Positions 34,623-43,836 of a stretch of DNA of 64,000 nt are shown piece after piece. The stretch lies in assembly GCA_965220665.1 (NCBI GenBank), contig CBDCQQ010000005.1, positions 2,232,001 to 2,296,000 on the forward strand, written 5' to 3'. The stretch's first letter is position 1; every line of letters starts with the position of its first letter. The stretch comes from JAJDZL01 sp965220665. GTDB lineage: Bacteria > Pseudomonadota > Gammaproteobacteria > Arenicellales > JAJDZL01. Below the pieces are notes generated by a model. The model searched no databases and was not told the origin of the DNA. It saw only the letters and a list, made by a program, of their open reading frames with translations. The position numbers were made by a program, and so were the translations under genes.

Positions 34623-34955
34623 GTGAACAAAGTGACTAACCTTAATCAAAATACAATTGATATCCGTCCATATCAACGGGCGAAAAAGTACATAATAATC
34701 GGGAATTCAATTGGCCGAATCCTAACGAAAATTAATGATGCAAGAATTCGACGCCAAACCATTCGCGAACTCCAGGGATTGACTGATGCTCAACTTGAAG
34801 ACATCGGTATCCCGAGATACGAAATTCGACGTGCGGTGAATGCTAAACTAATCCGCAGTGCGAATACTGAACAGGGAAGGGATACTCGACCGCAAAGCCA
34901 GTCGAATTCCACCCAGATTAGGTCTGCAAACTATGCGAGGAAGTTAGCAGCCTGA
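34623..34955 (+). CDS. DUF1127-domain small protein
   Basis: Basic protein of 110 residues. The DUF1127 motif spans about residues 40-75: RRQTIRELQGLTDAQLEDIGIPRYEIRRAV. DUF1127 proteins in other proteobacteria are small RNA-binding-type regulators linked to phosphate, carbon or small-RNA turnover responses; that role is inferred only from the motif. The GTG at 34623 is the predicted start, with a second GTG at 34632. The N-terminal 40 and C-terminal 35 residues are low in similarity to the core. A strong terminator follows at 34995. Confidence 0.8.
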   Translation: MNKVTNLNQNTIDIRPYQRAKKYIIIGNSIGRILTKINDARIRRQTIRELQGLTDAQLEDIGIPRYEIRRAVNAKLIRSANTEQGRDTRPQSQSNSTQIRSANYARKLAA

Positions 34956-34994
34956 CGAAAGATTTGATCTAGTAGCTTTATCCTCCTACGATTT

Positions 34995-35023
34995 GGCCGT
35001 CAGCAATGGCGGCCTATTTTTTT
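34995..35023 (+). terminator. intrinsic terminator after the DUF1127 gene
   Basis: An 8-bp stem (GGCCGTCA pairing with TGGCGGCC, one G-T pair) closed by a GCAA tetraloop and followed by TATTTTTTT. Classic Rho-independent form. Confidence 0.88.
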
Positions 35024-35495
35024 GAACGGAAAATTCGATCAAATCCTCACAAAAAATCGTTCAGAAATTTCTTTTGTTCCAAACTAAAAAATCTCCACTA
35101 TCTTTCAACTCTGACCTCTCTGCAATTGGGTACTTTTCATTGACTTGCGCGTCTTTGACCCGTGCAGACCATCAAAGCCTTTCACTTCAACAATCGTTTT
35201 TTTTTGTTGAAAAAATATCCTGAATTAATTTCGGAATTTTTCCAAATCTCTGTCTATCCTGTCTCCCTGGGTATGTTGGACTATCGCTGAAACTGATGGC
35301 AGAGGTCTGGGAATCGAATCTACTCGAAATGTTTGCCTTAGAGTATAGGTTTCGACCACAAGTACGACAGAAATAGTGTCGTTCATATATGCTATATTTC
35401 ACATTTTTAAGAGATGCTAAGTCAACTTTTGCAGTTTGGGTTTTGAATCCTGCGGTGAACTAGGCAGATTTCATTTTTCTATAGGTATAAGGCGT
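35024..35495. other. AT-rich intergenic region upstream of the HpaB-type gene
   Basis: About 470 bp with no supported gene. It should hold the promoter of the 35.5-40.9 kb catabolic cluster. A short inverted repeat (arms TTCAACA and TGTTGAA around a run of T near 35190-35215) is the only structure noticed. The reading frame of the HpaB-type protein stays open to 35436, but the sequence before 35496 does not look coding. Confidence 0.35.
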
Positions 35496-36947
35496 ATGTT
35501 ACGAACGGGACAGGAGTATAGGGAGTCCTTACGAGATGGACGAGAAGTCTGGATGGAAGGACAGCGCGTGGATGATGTAGCAAATCATCCAGCGTTTAAA
35601 CCACTTGTCGATGTTCGCGCCACCATATTTGATATGACACATCGCGAAAAGTATCGAGACCTGCTGAGCTACACCAACGACCACGGAGAAAAGTTTGCCG
35701 AACTCCTGAAGATGCCTTACGCGCGCGAAGATTGGTACAAACGTCGACGCGGCGTTGATGTGGTACTAAACGAAATTGGTGGTGTGGTGACTCGAGTCGG
35801 TGACGAAACGGTCGGTGAAATGTGGTCGCTTTATGATGGCAGCGATGTTCTGGCTGAAATCGACCCTCAGTTTGCCGAAAACATCAAGAATCACATCGAC
35901 CGCGTAATTCGAGAAGATGTGTTTCACGTTTCTGCCAACACGGATCCCAAAGGCGACCGTTCCAAGCGTCCGCAGGACCAAGACCCGGATATGCTGCTTC
36001 ACGTGGTGAAGGAAACTGATGCGGGGATTGTGGTTCGCGGTGCGAAGTATGAGACCGCATCGGCATATGCAGAGCAGGCCTTCGTTAAACCCACAATTGC
36101 GAACTGGGGCGATCAGAAACTGTCAGACTATGCGCTCGGCGCGATCGTGCCGATGAATGCGGAAGGACTTGTTCATATTTGTCGCACCGGTTTTGTCGGC
36201 AGAGGGGCGAGCGAAGACTATCCCCTTGCAAACCGATTTGATGAAATTGACAGCATGATGATTTTTAACAACGTGCTGATTCCCTGGGAAGATGTTCTGT
36301 TCTATCAGCATACTCGAGCGGCGACTTTCATTCGCGCAACGTTGCATCGATACAGTGCGTTTGCTTTTGTCCAAAGAATCCAAAAAACTGCAGACATGAT
36401 GATCGGTACTGCACTGTTGAATGTCCGTCAAACTGGACTTGACAAGCAGCAGGCGGTTCGAGAGAAAATTGCACAATTGGTCTGCTATCGCGAAGGCATT
36501 AATGCACACCTCACTGCGGCGATTGCTGAGGCTCAAGTCAGCCCCAAAGGACTGCTGATGCCAAACCAGTCTCTACTCTATACAGGGCGCGTTTTAGCTT
36601 GTAGCCAGTTACCCCACATGATGCACCTCGCACGAGAGTTGTGCGGTGGTCAGATTTGTCTCACACCGGACCTCTCCAGTTTTAATTCTGAAGAAATTAA
36701 GTTCTGGCTGGAAAAATACTATTCCATTAACGATGAGTGGCAATTCGAAGACCGTCGTAAGTTGCTGGCATTGGCCCGTGATTTGCTAAATTCAGACTAT
36801 GCCGGGCACAAACTGACATTTCAACTGTTTGCGCAGTCACCTCCATTTGCTCACCTCAATGCTGTTTATGTGAATCACGATTTTTCCGAAAGTTTGGAGT
36901 TCGTAAAAAAGGCTGCTGGACTTTCAGACAATATCAAGCTTGATTAG
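35496..36947 (+). CDS. HpaB-family flavin-dependent monooxygenase
   Basis: Oxygenase component of the 4-hydroxyphenylacetate 3-hydroxylase type, 483 residues, expected to use reduced FAD supplied by a separate reductase. Family landmarks are the N-terminal RTGQEYRESLRDGREVWMEGQRVDDVANHPAF, the central GIVVRGAKYETASAYAEQAFV, the FAD-contact segment FDEIDSMMIFNNVLIPWEDVLFY, and GGQICLTPDLSSFNS. ATG at 35496 fits the start of the HpaB fold. No flavin reductase (HpaC) gene is adjacent. It heads a cluster with RidA, an aminotransferase and a TMADH-like flavoprotein, so the substrate is probably not 4-hydroxyphenylacetate but another aromatic or N-containing compound. Confidence 0.85.
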   Translation: MLRTGQEYRESLRDGREVWMEGQRVDDVANHPAFKPLVDVRATIFDMTHREKYRDLLSYTNDHGEKFAELLKMPYAREDWYKRRRGVDVVLNEIGGVVTRVGDETVGEMWSLYDGSDVLAEIDPQFAENIKNHIDRVIREDVFHVSANTDPKGDRSKRPQDQDPDMLLHVVKETDAGIVVRGAKYETASAYAEQAFVKPTIANWGDQKLSDYALGAIVPMNAEGLVHICRTGFVGRGASEDYPLANRFDEIDSMMIFNNVLIPWEDVLFYQHTRAATFIRATLHRYSAFAFVQRIQKTADMMIGTALLNVRQTGLDKQQAVREKIAQLVCYREGINAHLTAAIAEAQVSPKGLLMPNQSLLYTGRVLACSQLPHMMHLARELCGGQICLTPDLSSFNSEEIKFWLEKYYSINDEWQFEDRRKLLALARDLLNSDYAGHKLTFQLFAQSPPFAHLNAVYVNHDFSESLEFVKKAAGLSDNIKLD

Positions 36948-36964
36948 CAGACCGAATTAAAGTT

Positions 36965-37378
36965 ATGGCTGAACATACCAGATTACGAAAATTTAACACC
37001 AAAGACACCTATCCTGATCAGAATCTTGACAACGATTTTTGTCAGGTAGTACGAGCTGGCAATATGATTTTTGTCAGAGGTCAGGTGGGTAGTGATTTTG
37101 AAGGAAACATAGTTGGCATTGGTGACCCCGCGGCTCAGACTGATCAGGCCATGCGTAATGTCGATCAATTACTCCAAGAGGCAGGGTCGAAGCTGGGAGA
37201 CATCTGTAAGATTACAGTATTTATTACCGACCGGGCTTATCGTGAGCCCGTTTACAGGCAGATTGGCAAATGGCTCAAAGGGGTTTATCCGGTATCGACC
37301 GGCTTGATTGTCCAGGGTTTAGCCAAACCCGAATGGCTGATGGAAATTGAGGTTATCGCCGTCACTACTGATGATTGA
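36965..37378 (+). CDS. RidA (YjgF/YER057c/UK114) family protein
   Basis: Small RidA-family protein of 137 residues. RidA proteins hydrolyse reactive enamine/imine intermediates released by PLP and amine-oxidising enzymes. The stretch GNMIFVRGQVGSDFEGNIVGIGDPAAQTDQAMRNVDQLLQEAG is typical, and the C-terminus (KPEWLMEIEVIAV) ends like family members, though the canonical Arg position cannot be confirmed by eye. It lies 17 bp after the HpaB-type gene and 44 bp before the aminotransferase, so it probably clears imines made within this pathway. Confidence 0.88.
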   Translation: MAEHTRLRKFNTKDTYPDQNLDNDFCQVVRAGNMIFVRGQVGSDFEGNIVGIGDPAAQTDQAMRNVDQLLQEAGSKLGDICKITVFITDRAYREPVYRQIGKWLKGVYPVSTGLIVQGLAKPEWLMEIEVIAVTTDD

Positions 37379-37422
37379 GGCGATTCAGGTAGTACATATC
37401 ATTTAGAAGGAGATGTTCAAAA

Positions 37423-38823
37423 ATGGCACTCAAACAAAAATATGACACACAGGACCTATGGCAAAAGGATGTTGATCACTACATTCACCCCTGGACCGAT
37501 TTTAGCGTGTTCCACGAAGAGGGTTCGCTGGTTGTGGCAGAAGCTGATGGCGCTTATGTATTCGACAGCGATGGTGGGCGCTATATAGACGGAATTGGTG
37601 GATTGTGGTGCGTCAATATTGGCTACGGCCGCGATGAGATGGCCGACGCGATTGCTGACCAGGTCCGTGCGATTCCTTACTATTCTTCTTTCAATCATTT
37701 GACTACACCGCCATCTGCAGAACTCGCGTCCAAGCTTGCAGAGATATCACCCGACAATCTCAACCATGTTTTCTATGGAACAGGCGGTTCGCAGGCGAAC
37801 GATTCTGCGATCAGAATCATTCACTACTATTTCAACAGACTTGGAAAAACGTCAAAGAAAAAAATCATTTCTCGGGTAGATGCCTATCACGGTAGTACCT
37901 ACCTTGCAATGACTTTGACAGGTGTCAAGGCTGATCATACCGGCTTTGACCTCGCTCCGGACTTGGTTTCCTATGTCTCTTGTCCAAACGTATATCGCAA
38001 ACCTGACAATTGTTCAGATTCTGAGTTTTGCGACTCTCTGGTCGAAGAATTGGAGAATGAAATTCTGAGGTTGGGTGAAGACAATGTGGCGGCGTTTATC
38101 GCTGAACCCATCATGGGGGCCGGTGGGGTGATTGTGCCACCCGAAGGCTATCATCGTCGTACGCTGGAAGTCTGTCAAAAGTATGGCGTTTTATATATTT
38201 CGGATGAAGTGGTTACCGGATTTGGTCGGATTGGCCATATGCTGAGTTCTGAACCGGTGTTCGGAATCAAACCTGACATCATTACAGCAGCAAAAGGTAT
38301 ATCGTCAGGTTATCTGCCGCTCTCGGCAACCATGCTATCAGATGAAATTTATGAGGTGATCAGTCAGCCTGCAGAAGATGGTTCGCTGTTTACTCATGGA
38401 TTTACCTATTCCGGACATCCAGTTTGCTGCCGAGCCGCACTAAAGAATATTGAGATTATTGAGCGAGAAGGCATTTGTGAACACGTTCGCGAGGTTGGCC
38501 CGTATTTTGAAGCGCAATTGAATACGCTACGTGATCTTCCAATTGTGGGTGACGTGCGCGGCAAGTGCTTCATGATGTGCGTCGAAAACGTGAAAGATGC
38601 AAGCACCAAAGAACTGTTCGATGATGAGGTTGTAATCGGCGATCGAATTGCTGCTCACTGCCAGAGGCTTGGTTTGATAGTTCGTCCAATTGCCCACCTC
38701 AACGTTTTATCGCCCCCACTCATTTTGAGTCGTGATGATGTAGACGAAGTCGTTAGTATTCTGCGCAAGGGCATTGAAGCAACCATGGACGATCTTGTTC
38801 GAGAGGGTATTTGGAACGGTTAA
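37423..38823 (+). CDS. class III aminotransferase (omega-amino acid/amine type)
   Basis: PLP-dependent aminotransferase of 466 residues. Landmarks are the N-terminal GRYIDGIGGLWCVNIGYGRDEMADAI, the FYGTGGSQANDSAIRI phosphate site, the Asp/Val pair in YISDEVVTGFGRIG, and the Schiff-base Lys in ITAAKGISSGYLPL. It belongs to the omega-amino acid:pyruvate and taurine:pyruvate aminotransferase branch and should move a terminal amino group to pyruvate or 2-oxoglutarate. GAAGGAGATG lies upstream of the ATG. Its place between RidA and the amine-dehydrogenase-like gene suggests a common amine-catabolic route. Confidence 0.88.
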   Translation: MALKQKYDTQDLWQKDVDHYIHPWTDFSVFHEEGSLVVAEADGAYVFDSDGGRYIDGIGGLWCVNIGYGRDEMADAIADQVRAIPYYSSFNHLTTPPSAELASKLAEISPDNLNHVFYGTGGSQANDSAIRIIHYYFNRLGKTSKKKIISRVDAYHGSTYLAMTLTGVKADHTGFDLAPDLVSYVSCPNVYRKPDNCSDSEFCDSLVEELENEILRLGEDNVAAFIAEPIMGAGGVIVPPEGYHRRTLEVCQKYGVLYISDEVVTGFGRIGHMLSSEPVFGIKPDIITAAKGISSGYLPLSATMLSDEIYEVISQPAEDGSLFTHGFTYSGHPVCCRAALKNIEIIEREGICEHVREVGPYFEAQLNTLRDLPIVGDVRGKCFMMCVENVKDASTKELFDDEVVIGDRIAAHCQRLGLIVRPIAHLNVLSPPLILSRDDVDEVVSILRKGIEATMDDLVREGIWNG

Positions 38824-38880
38824 GCATGATGCTGACCTGCCAGTGAAGAACTTCCAGAGCAGAGGAATTCTCTGAAGGCA

Positions 38881-40944
38881 ATGCGCGACCCTCGCTACGA
38901 CATTCTCTTTGAACCGGTTCAAATCGGACCGGTTGTTGCTCGAAATCGTTTCTATCAGGTACCGCATTGCTGCGGTATGGGCTATGCGCGACCCAAGACT
39001 GCGGCTGCGATGCGCGGGATGAAGGCTGAGGGTGGCTGGGCTGTCGTGTCAACCGAGGAATGTGATATTCATCATACCTCTGATATTTCTCCATATATTG
39101 AACAGCGTCTGTGGGATGATAACGACATCGAACAGCACTCCCTGATGGTGGAAGCCGTACATGCTCAGAATTCACTGGCTGCAATTGAACTCGCACACAG
39201 TGGTCGCATGGCGCCGAATCACTTTTCTCGCACCATTCCGATTGGCGCCTCAGGTGGACCGAATCCAGGCTATGATCCGGTGTCTGCGCGGGAAATGACA
39301 CTACGTGATATCCGTGAATTGCGAGCGATTTACCGCAGGGCTGCACTGAGAGCCAAGGCCATCGGTTTTGACATCGTTTATGTTTATGCAGCACATATGC
39401 TCACTGTGCCATCTCAATTCCTGTCAAAGCGATTTAATCAGCGAACTGATGAATACGGCGGCTCACTTGAAAATCGTGCCAGATTTCTCAAAGAACTGAT
39501 CATTGATGCAAAGGAAGCGGTGGGTGACCGCTGTGCGATCGCAGTCCGCTGGATGATGGACGAAATGATGGGTGAAGATGGGTTGCAGTGCGATGAAGAA
39601 GGGATTGAAGTGGTCAGCATGCTGGCTGAATTGCCGGACTTATGGGATGTTAATGTCAGTGACTGGGACAACGATTCCGCAACTTCCCGATTTCAACCGG
39701 AAGGATTTCAGGAACCATATATTCAACGGGTCAAGCAAGTCACTAGCAAACCGGTAGTGGGCGTCGGTCGCTTTACATCACCGGACACGATGGTTTCACA
39801 GATTAAGCGAGGCGTACTCGATATGATTGGCGCTGCGCGTCCTTCCATTGCTGATCCTTTTTTACCTAAAAAAATAGAGGAAGGACGGCTGGACGATATT
39901 CGGGAGTGTATCGGATGCAATATATGCATAACCGGAGACTACACGATGACACCTGTTCGCTGTACCCAAAACCCGACAATGGGTGAGGAATGGCGGCGCG
40001 GTTGGCACCCGGAAATCATTCCAGCGGCGAAGTCAGTGGAGTCTGTTCTGATTGTAGGGGCAGGTCCGGCTGGACTTGAGTGTGCAGTTGCTTTGGGCAA
40101 GCGCGGTTATCGGGTAACTTTAACCGATGCCAATGATGAATTTGGCGGCCGAGTCCTGTTTGAGAGTGCGCTGCCTGGATTATCAGCATGGCGCAGGGTG
40201 CGAGACTATCGAATGCAGCAGTTGCATAAACTGTCGAACGTCGAGACTTATCTTTCAAGCGAAATGAATCTTGACAACATTATTGAATTTGGGGCTGACA
40301 GAGTTGTTATAGCTACGGGTGCAAAATGGCGAACAGACGGATTCGGACGCGAACGCTATATCCCAGTGCCAGGGTCAGATCAGTCCTGGGTTTATTCACC
40401 AGATGACGTGATGAATGGACTCACTTTGCAAGGACAGGTGGTGGTCTATGATGACGATCACTTTTATATGGGAAGTGTCATGGCAGAAGTGGCGAGCAAA
40501 ATGGGAGCCGAAGTTACGATCGTTACACCGGCACCTGACGTATCCCACTGGACTCATTACACACTGGAGCAGCAGGCAATCCAGCAGCTACTGGCGAAAT
40601 TGGGAGTTGCTATTCGCGTGCAATGGGAAATAAAAGAAATTGGCGATCATTCGGTCAGCTTTGATTGTTGTTATTCGGAACGGCGTATGCTGCTTTCCTG
40701 TGATCAAATCATTATGGTAACATCAAGGCAGCCAAATGATGAGTTGTACCAGTCATGTATTGATAACATGGACCGGCTACTTAGTGCGGGTGTTTCAACA
40801 GTTGACAGAATAGGTGACTGTGTTGCGCCGGGTACCATTGCTGCAGCCGTTTACTCCGGTCACCTGTGGGCGAGGCAGCTCGGTGACAATGATTCAGACT
40901 CAGAACTGCCTTTCAACCGCGAACTGATCAAAGTGAGTGCATGA
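38881..40944 (+). CDS. trimethylamine/dimethylamine dehydrogenase-like iron-sulfur flavoprotein
   Basis: Flavoprotein of 687 residues with the TMADH layout: an N-terminal FMN barrel (1-340), a 4Fe-4S site C-x2-C-x2-C-x12-C (ECIGCNICI...RC), and a C-terminal ADP/FAD-like module beginning VLIVGAGPAGLECAVALG. The opening NRFYQVPHC aligns without gaps to trimethylamine dehydrogenase, so Cys30, the 6-S-cysteinyl-FMN residue, is kept, as are the Tyr and His of VYVYAAH and the Trp and Asp of DLWDVNVSD. Two aromatic-bowl residues differ: Tyr60 is Glu, and the Trp355 position is Asp. It should oxidatively demethylate or deaminate an amine, but probably not trimethylamine itself. Confidence 0.86.
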   Translation: MRDPRYDILFEPVQIGPVVARNRFYQVPHCCGMGYARPKTAAAMRGMKAEGGWAVVSTEECDIHHTSDISPYIEQRLWDDNDIEQHSLMVEAVHAQNSLAAIELAHSGRMAPNHFSRTIPIGASGGPNPGYDPVSAREMTLRDIRELRAIYRRAALRAKAIGFDIVYVYAAHMLTVPSQFLSKRFNQRTDEYGGSLENRARFLKELIIDAKEAVGDRCAIAVRWMMDEMMGEDGLQCDEEGIEVVSMLAELPDLWDVNVSDWDNDSATSRFQPEGFQEPYIQRVKQVTSKPVVGVGRFTSPDTMVSQIKRGVLDMIGAARPSIADPFLPKKIEEGRLDDIRECIGCNICITGDYTMTPVRCTQNPTMGEEWRRGWHPEIIPAAKSVESVLIVGAGPAGLECAVALGKRGYRVTLTDANDEFGGRVLFESALPGLSAWRRVRDYRMQQLHKLSNVETYLSSEMNLDNIIEFGADRVVIATGAKWRTDGFGRERYIPVPGSDQSWVYSPDDVMNGLTLQGQVVVYDDDHFYMGSVMAEVASKMGAEVTIVTPAPDVSHWTHYTLEQQAIQQLLAKLGVAIRVQWEIKEIGDHSVSFDCCYSERRMLLSCDQIIMVTSRQPNDELYQSCIDNMDRLLSAGVSTVDRIGDCVAPGTIAAAVYSGHLWARQLGDNDSDSELPFNRELIKVSA

Positions 40945-40967
40945 TAACTGGAAATAGCTGTTCTCAC

Positions 40968-41693
40968 TCAGCCATAACTAATCTCAGCCTTGTGTGCATT
41001 GACCATATCCGCTAGTGACAAAAATCGCCAGTCAACATCTACTTTTTGATTGACAGGCGGTGTTGCACCACTATCTTTTTTGCCTGCCCGGCGATCTATC
41101 CAGCAGGTGCTGAATCCAAGTTCAGTAGCAGGTACCATGTCGTGATAGAGGCTTTGAGCGGTATGCAGGATGTTCTCTTTCTCTATACCCAGTTCCGCCA
41201 GTTTTGACAACATGTAGTGAAAATTGTCCCGGTTTGGTTTGTAGGAACCAATGTCTTCGGCAGTGTAGACGGCATCGAATTTAACCTGAAGATGACGATT
41301 GCTGTATGCGAAGCCTAAATTGTCAACATTGGAAAGTATGACGAGTTTATAGTGTTGCTTTAGGTACTGAAGCGCGTCAACTGAATCCGGAAACGCCGGC
41401 CAGTGTTCGATCGAGCGGGCAAATTTCTGATGCATTTCCTCGCTTGCATCAATGCTCATCTGGTTTGCAATTTCCCGGTGAACTGCGGCGAGAAGATCTC
41501 CATAGAGCATATTCGGGTCTTTTTCCTGAGCGGGGCCCTCAGCTTTTCGAAATGCAGTCATCGCGTCAGACTTTTCGAACGAACCGCCAACCATCTCAAA
41601 TAGCGGTTGCAACGCATTGTACAACCCGGTCTCCCAATCAATCAGCGTACCGTAGCAGTCAAAAGTTAAAGTGGAAAATTGGTTAAGTTTCAT
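40968..41693 (-). CDS. HAD-superfamily hydrolase, haloacid dehalogenase type II-like
   Basis: Hydrolase of 241 residues. Motif I is LTFDCYGTLIDWETG with the nucleophile Asp near residue 10, motif II is VILSNVDN, the Lys motif is IGSYKPNRDNFHYML, and the last motif LYHDMVPATELGFSTCWIDRR. It resembles type II haloacid dehalogenases and related phosphatases. It converges on the TMADH-like gene with only 23 bp between their stops. Whether it belongs to the same pathway is uncertain. Confidence 0.82.
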   Translation of the reverse strand: MKLNQFSTLTFDCYGTLIDWETGLYNALQPLFEMVGGSFEKSDAMTAFRKAEGPAQEKDPNMLYGDLLAAVHREIANQMSIDASEEMHQKFARSIEHWPAFPDSVDALQYLKQHYKLVILSNVDNLGFAYSNRHLQVKFDAVYTAEDIGSYKPNRDNFHYMLSKLAELGIEKENILHTAQSLYHDMVPATELGFSTCWIDRRAGKKDSGATPPVNQKVDVDWRFLSLADMVNAHKAEISYG

Positions 41694-41845
41694 GTCAACC
41701 TTCTCGAAAAATGTGGGCGGTTCATGGAACCATACGGGAATATAATTTTATTCTTTTGAAATTATTGAAAAAGTTCTATTGATTATTTCACTCGAATCAG
41801 GCATATCGGGAGTGCCTGACTCTGAAGTTAACACAATTCGCTGAT

Positions 41846-41930
41846 GCGAAAGTGGCGGAATTGGCAGACGCGCTGGTTTTAGGTGCCAGTGGGGCAACCC
41901 GTGGGAGTTCGAGTCTCCCCTTTCGCACCA
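41846..41930 (+). tRNA. tRNA-Leu (anticodon TAG)
   Basis: Class II tRNA of 85 bases including encoded CCA. Acceptor stem GCGAAAG pairs with CTTTCGC, the anticodon stem CTGGT/GCCAG encloses loop TTTAGGT, a long variable arm follows (GGGGCAACCC), and the T loop is GTTCGAG. The anticodon is TAG, reading CUA and related leucine codons. Confidence 0.96.
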
Positions 41931-42320
41931 AAATCATAAAATCAACCGTGAAGTCGACCGAAAATAGTGCATTCCTGAGTTCGATGATTCAAGCGGTGAT
42001 TATTGTCCCACTACAAACATTAGTTGAGCATTTGATTGAATTCACAAACTCAAATTTATGCTCCGTTCTAATCGCCCATTAATCGGGAATATGCACAACA
42101 CGGCTTCAAAATTAGCTACATTTGCTGATCCTAATGAAGAATAGTGGATTGCTGAGAATTGAGCGAGTTGGAGCGATTTCTTGCTGAAATGGCAGGAATA
42201 ATTTTTCTGTGATTCAGTCAGAATTCTGTTGAATTTGTAATTTCACCTTCGTAGAAGGGGGTGAGTGTGTTTAATATCAAATAAATTTGAACATTGGTAA
42301 TTCCATATGGGAAGATGTAA
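41931..42320. other. intergenic region between tRNA-Leu and the trigger factor gene
   Basis: About 390 bp, AT-rich, without a supported gene. It must contain the promoter of the tig-clpP-clpX block. The short frame that runs on from the tRNA is not protein-like. No terminator with a T-run was found directly after the tRNA. Confidence 0.35.
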
Positions 42321-43820
42321 ATGGAAGTGGAGATAGAAGAAGTTAATTCAGCAAGTCGTCGGATGAAGTTTGTTCTGCCGGGTACCGAGGTAGGACAGGA
42401 AGTCAACCAGATCGCGAAAAATATGACAAGGACTGTGTCGGTTCCCGGATTTCGGAAGGGGAAAGTGCCGCTTACAGTTGTCAAACGAAAGTTTCACGAC
42501 CAGATCAAAAACGACGCAATTTTGGCACTGGTCGGCGGACGCGTAGAGGATGAGTTGAAGGAACGAGAGATCGAACCGTTTAGTCAGCCCTATATAGAAG
42601 ATTACACAGTCGATGATGATACCGAAGACTATCAAATCACAGTCTTTTATGAAGTGTTGCCAGAGTTTGATGACCCAACTCTGGCTGGTGAAGACATAGT
42701 GAATCCGGTCGTGAAACTAACGGAAAACGATGTTGACACGGTTATCGAGCGCTGGCAAAAAACTCACCAGGCATTTGAAACCATTGATGAACCAGCGACC
42801 CAAAACGATCGAGTACTTTTACAGATTGAACAGTTTAGAGATGGCAAATCTGCCTGGGGAGAAGCGCAGGCTTTTGTTCTTGATCTAGACGAAGAAAAAT
42901 CTGAGATTCCGGAAGTAGTAGAGGCATGTATTGGAAAGTCAAAAGGAGACAAATTCAGTGTAGATTTGAAATTGACTGATACCGCACAGGGCGATGACTC
43001 CACTGAGCTGGAGAAAACGGATTTTGGTCAGAATTCAACGGAATACAAAATTGAAATATTTTTCGTCCAGCGTCTGATACCTGGAGAGTTTACTGATGAG
43101 TTTTTAGAAACACTCGGCGTTTCAGGTCGGGATGACGAGAACTTTCGTACACGAGCCCGGGAAAAAATTGAATCAATGTGCGATAAAGAGCGCTTGGAGT
43201 GTTTAAGAAATTTGTCGTCAGCCTTGTTGCTGATGCGAAATTCGTTTACGCTGCCGGAGTCAATGGTTATAACCCGAAGTAACCAACTACTGAAGTTGTC
43301 TGGCTTAACGAAAGAAGTCATTGAGGAGGAGTTCAAGAAAGGCGTCGAATCTGAGATTGTACGAACCAGTTATTTCAGGGCTCTAGTTGATTTGAAGCTG
43401 GAACTGATGATTGACCGATTGGTTGCGACACGAAAAATTCCGATTGAAGGTGACGATATTGAATCTTATATTGATGAGAAAATAAATAATTCCGATCTGT
43501 TGTCTGAGGATGATTCAGAAGACGCACGAATGAAAAAAATTGAGCGCCTGCGACCATCGTATACCTTTGAGTATCTGCGAAATAGGGCGCTTGACACGGT
43601 ACTGCTCGATGCTGAACCGGTTGAGAAGGAGATGGAGTTGGAAGAGTTTGAAAATTGGGCTCAAGAAACCCGTCGATTTTTAGATCAGGGTCCAGACCAG
43701 GGTTCTGAATCCGATGAATCGGTGGCAGCGGAAGCTGATAATGATTCGGCTGAAGAAGAATCGATCAGTCTGATCGTAGACGCATCGGGTAATCCGATTG
43801 ACAAGTCAAGTTCAGTTTAA
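42321..43820 (+). CDS. tig: trigger factor, unusually long with an acidic tail
   Basis: Ribosome-associated chaperone of 499 residues, longer than the usual 430-450. The ribosome-binding signature GFRKGKVPLTVVKRKF lies at about residues 44-60. The middle PPIase domain is present by position (about 155-250), but the usual IPGFE-type motif is not recognisable. The C-terminal chaperone arms (about 250-450) are followed by a roughly 45-residue acidic, Ser-rich tail (DQGSESDESVAAEADND and on). It heads the tig-clpP-clpX-lon order that is standard in gammaproteobacteria. The identity rests on the signature and synteny; overall divergence is notable. Confidence 0.88.
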   Translation: MEVEIEEVNSASRRMKFVLPGTEVGQEVNQIAKNMTRTVSVPGFRKGKVPLTVVKRKFHDQIKNDAILALVGGRVEDELKEREIEPFSQPYIEDYTVDDDTEDYQITVFYEVLPEFDDPTLAGEDIVNPVVKLTENDVDTVIERWQKTHQAFETIDEPATQNDRVLLQIEQFRDGKSAWGEAQAFVLDLDEEKSEIPEVVEACIGKSKGDKFSVDLKLTDTAQGDDSTELEKTDFGQNSTEYKIEIFFVQRLIPGEFTDEFLETLGVSGRDDENFRTRAREKIESMCDKERLECLRNLSSALLLMRNSFTLPESMVITRSNQLLKLSGLTKEVIEEEFKKGVESEIVRTSYFRALVDLKLELMIDRLVATRKIPIEGDDIESYIDEKINNSDLLSEDDSEDARMKKIERLRPSYTFEYLRNRALDTVLLDAEPVEKEMELEEFENWAQETRRFLDQGPDQGSESDESVAAEADNDSAEEESISLIVDASGNPIDKSSSV

Positions 43821-43836
43821 CGGGAAAATAATTCTG

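Noticed and set aside
35187..35402. Minus-strand 71-codon frame with CRTCGRN-like cysteines
   Set aside because: AT-rich, no ribosome site, low-complexity start; more likely chance in an intergenic region.
41931..42082. Reading frame continuing from inside tRNA-Leu
   Set aside because: It begins in the tRNA itself, and the sequence after it is not protein-like.
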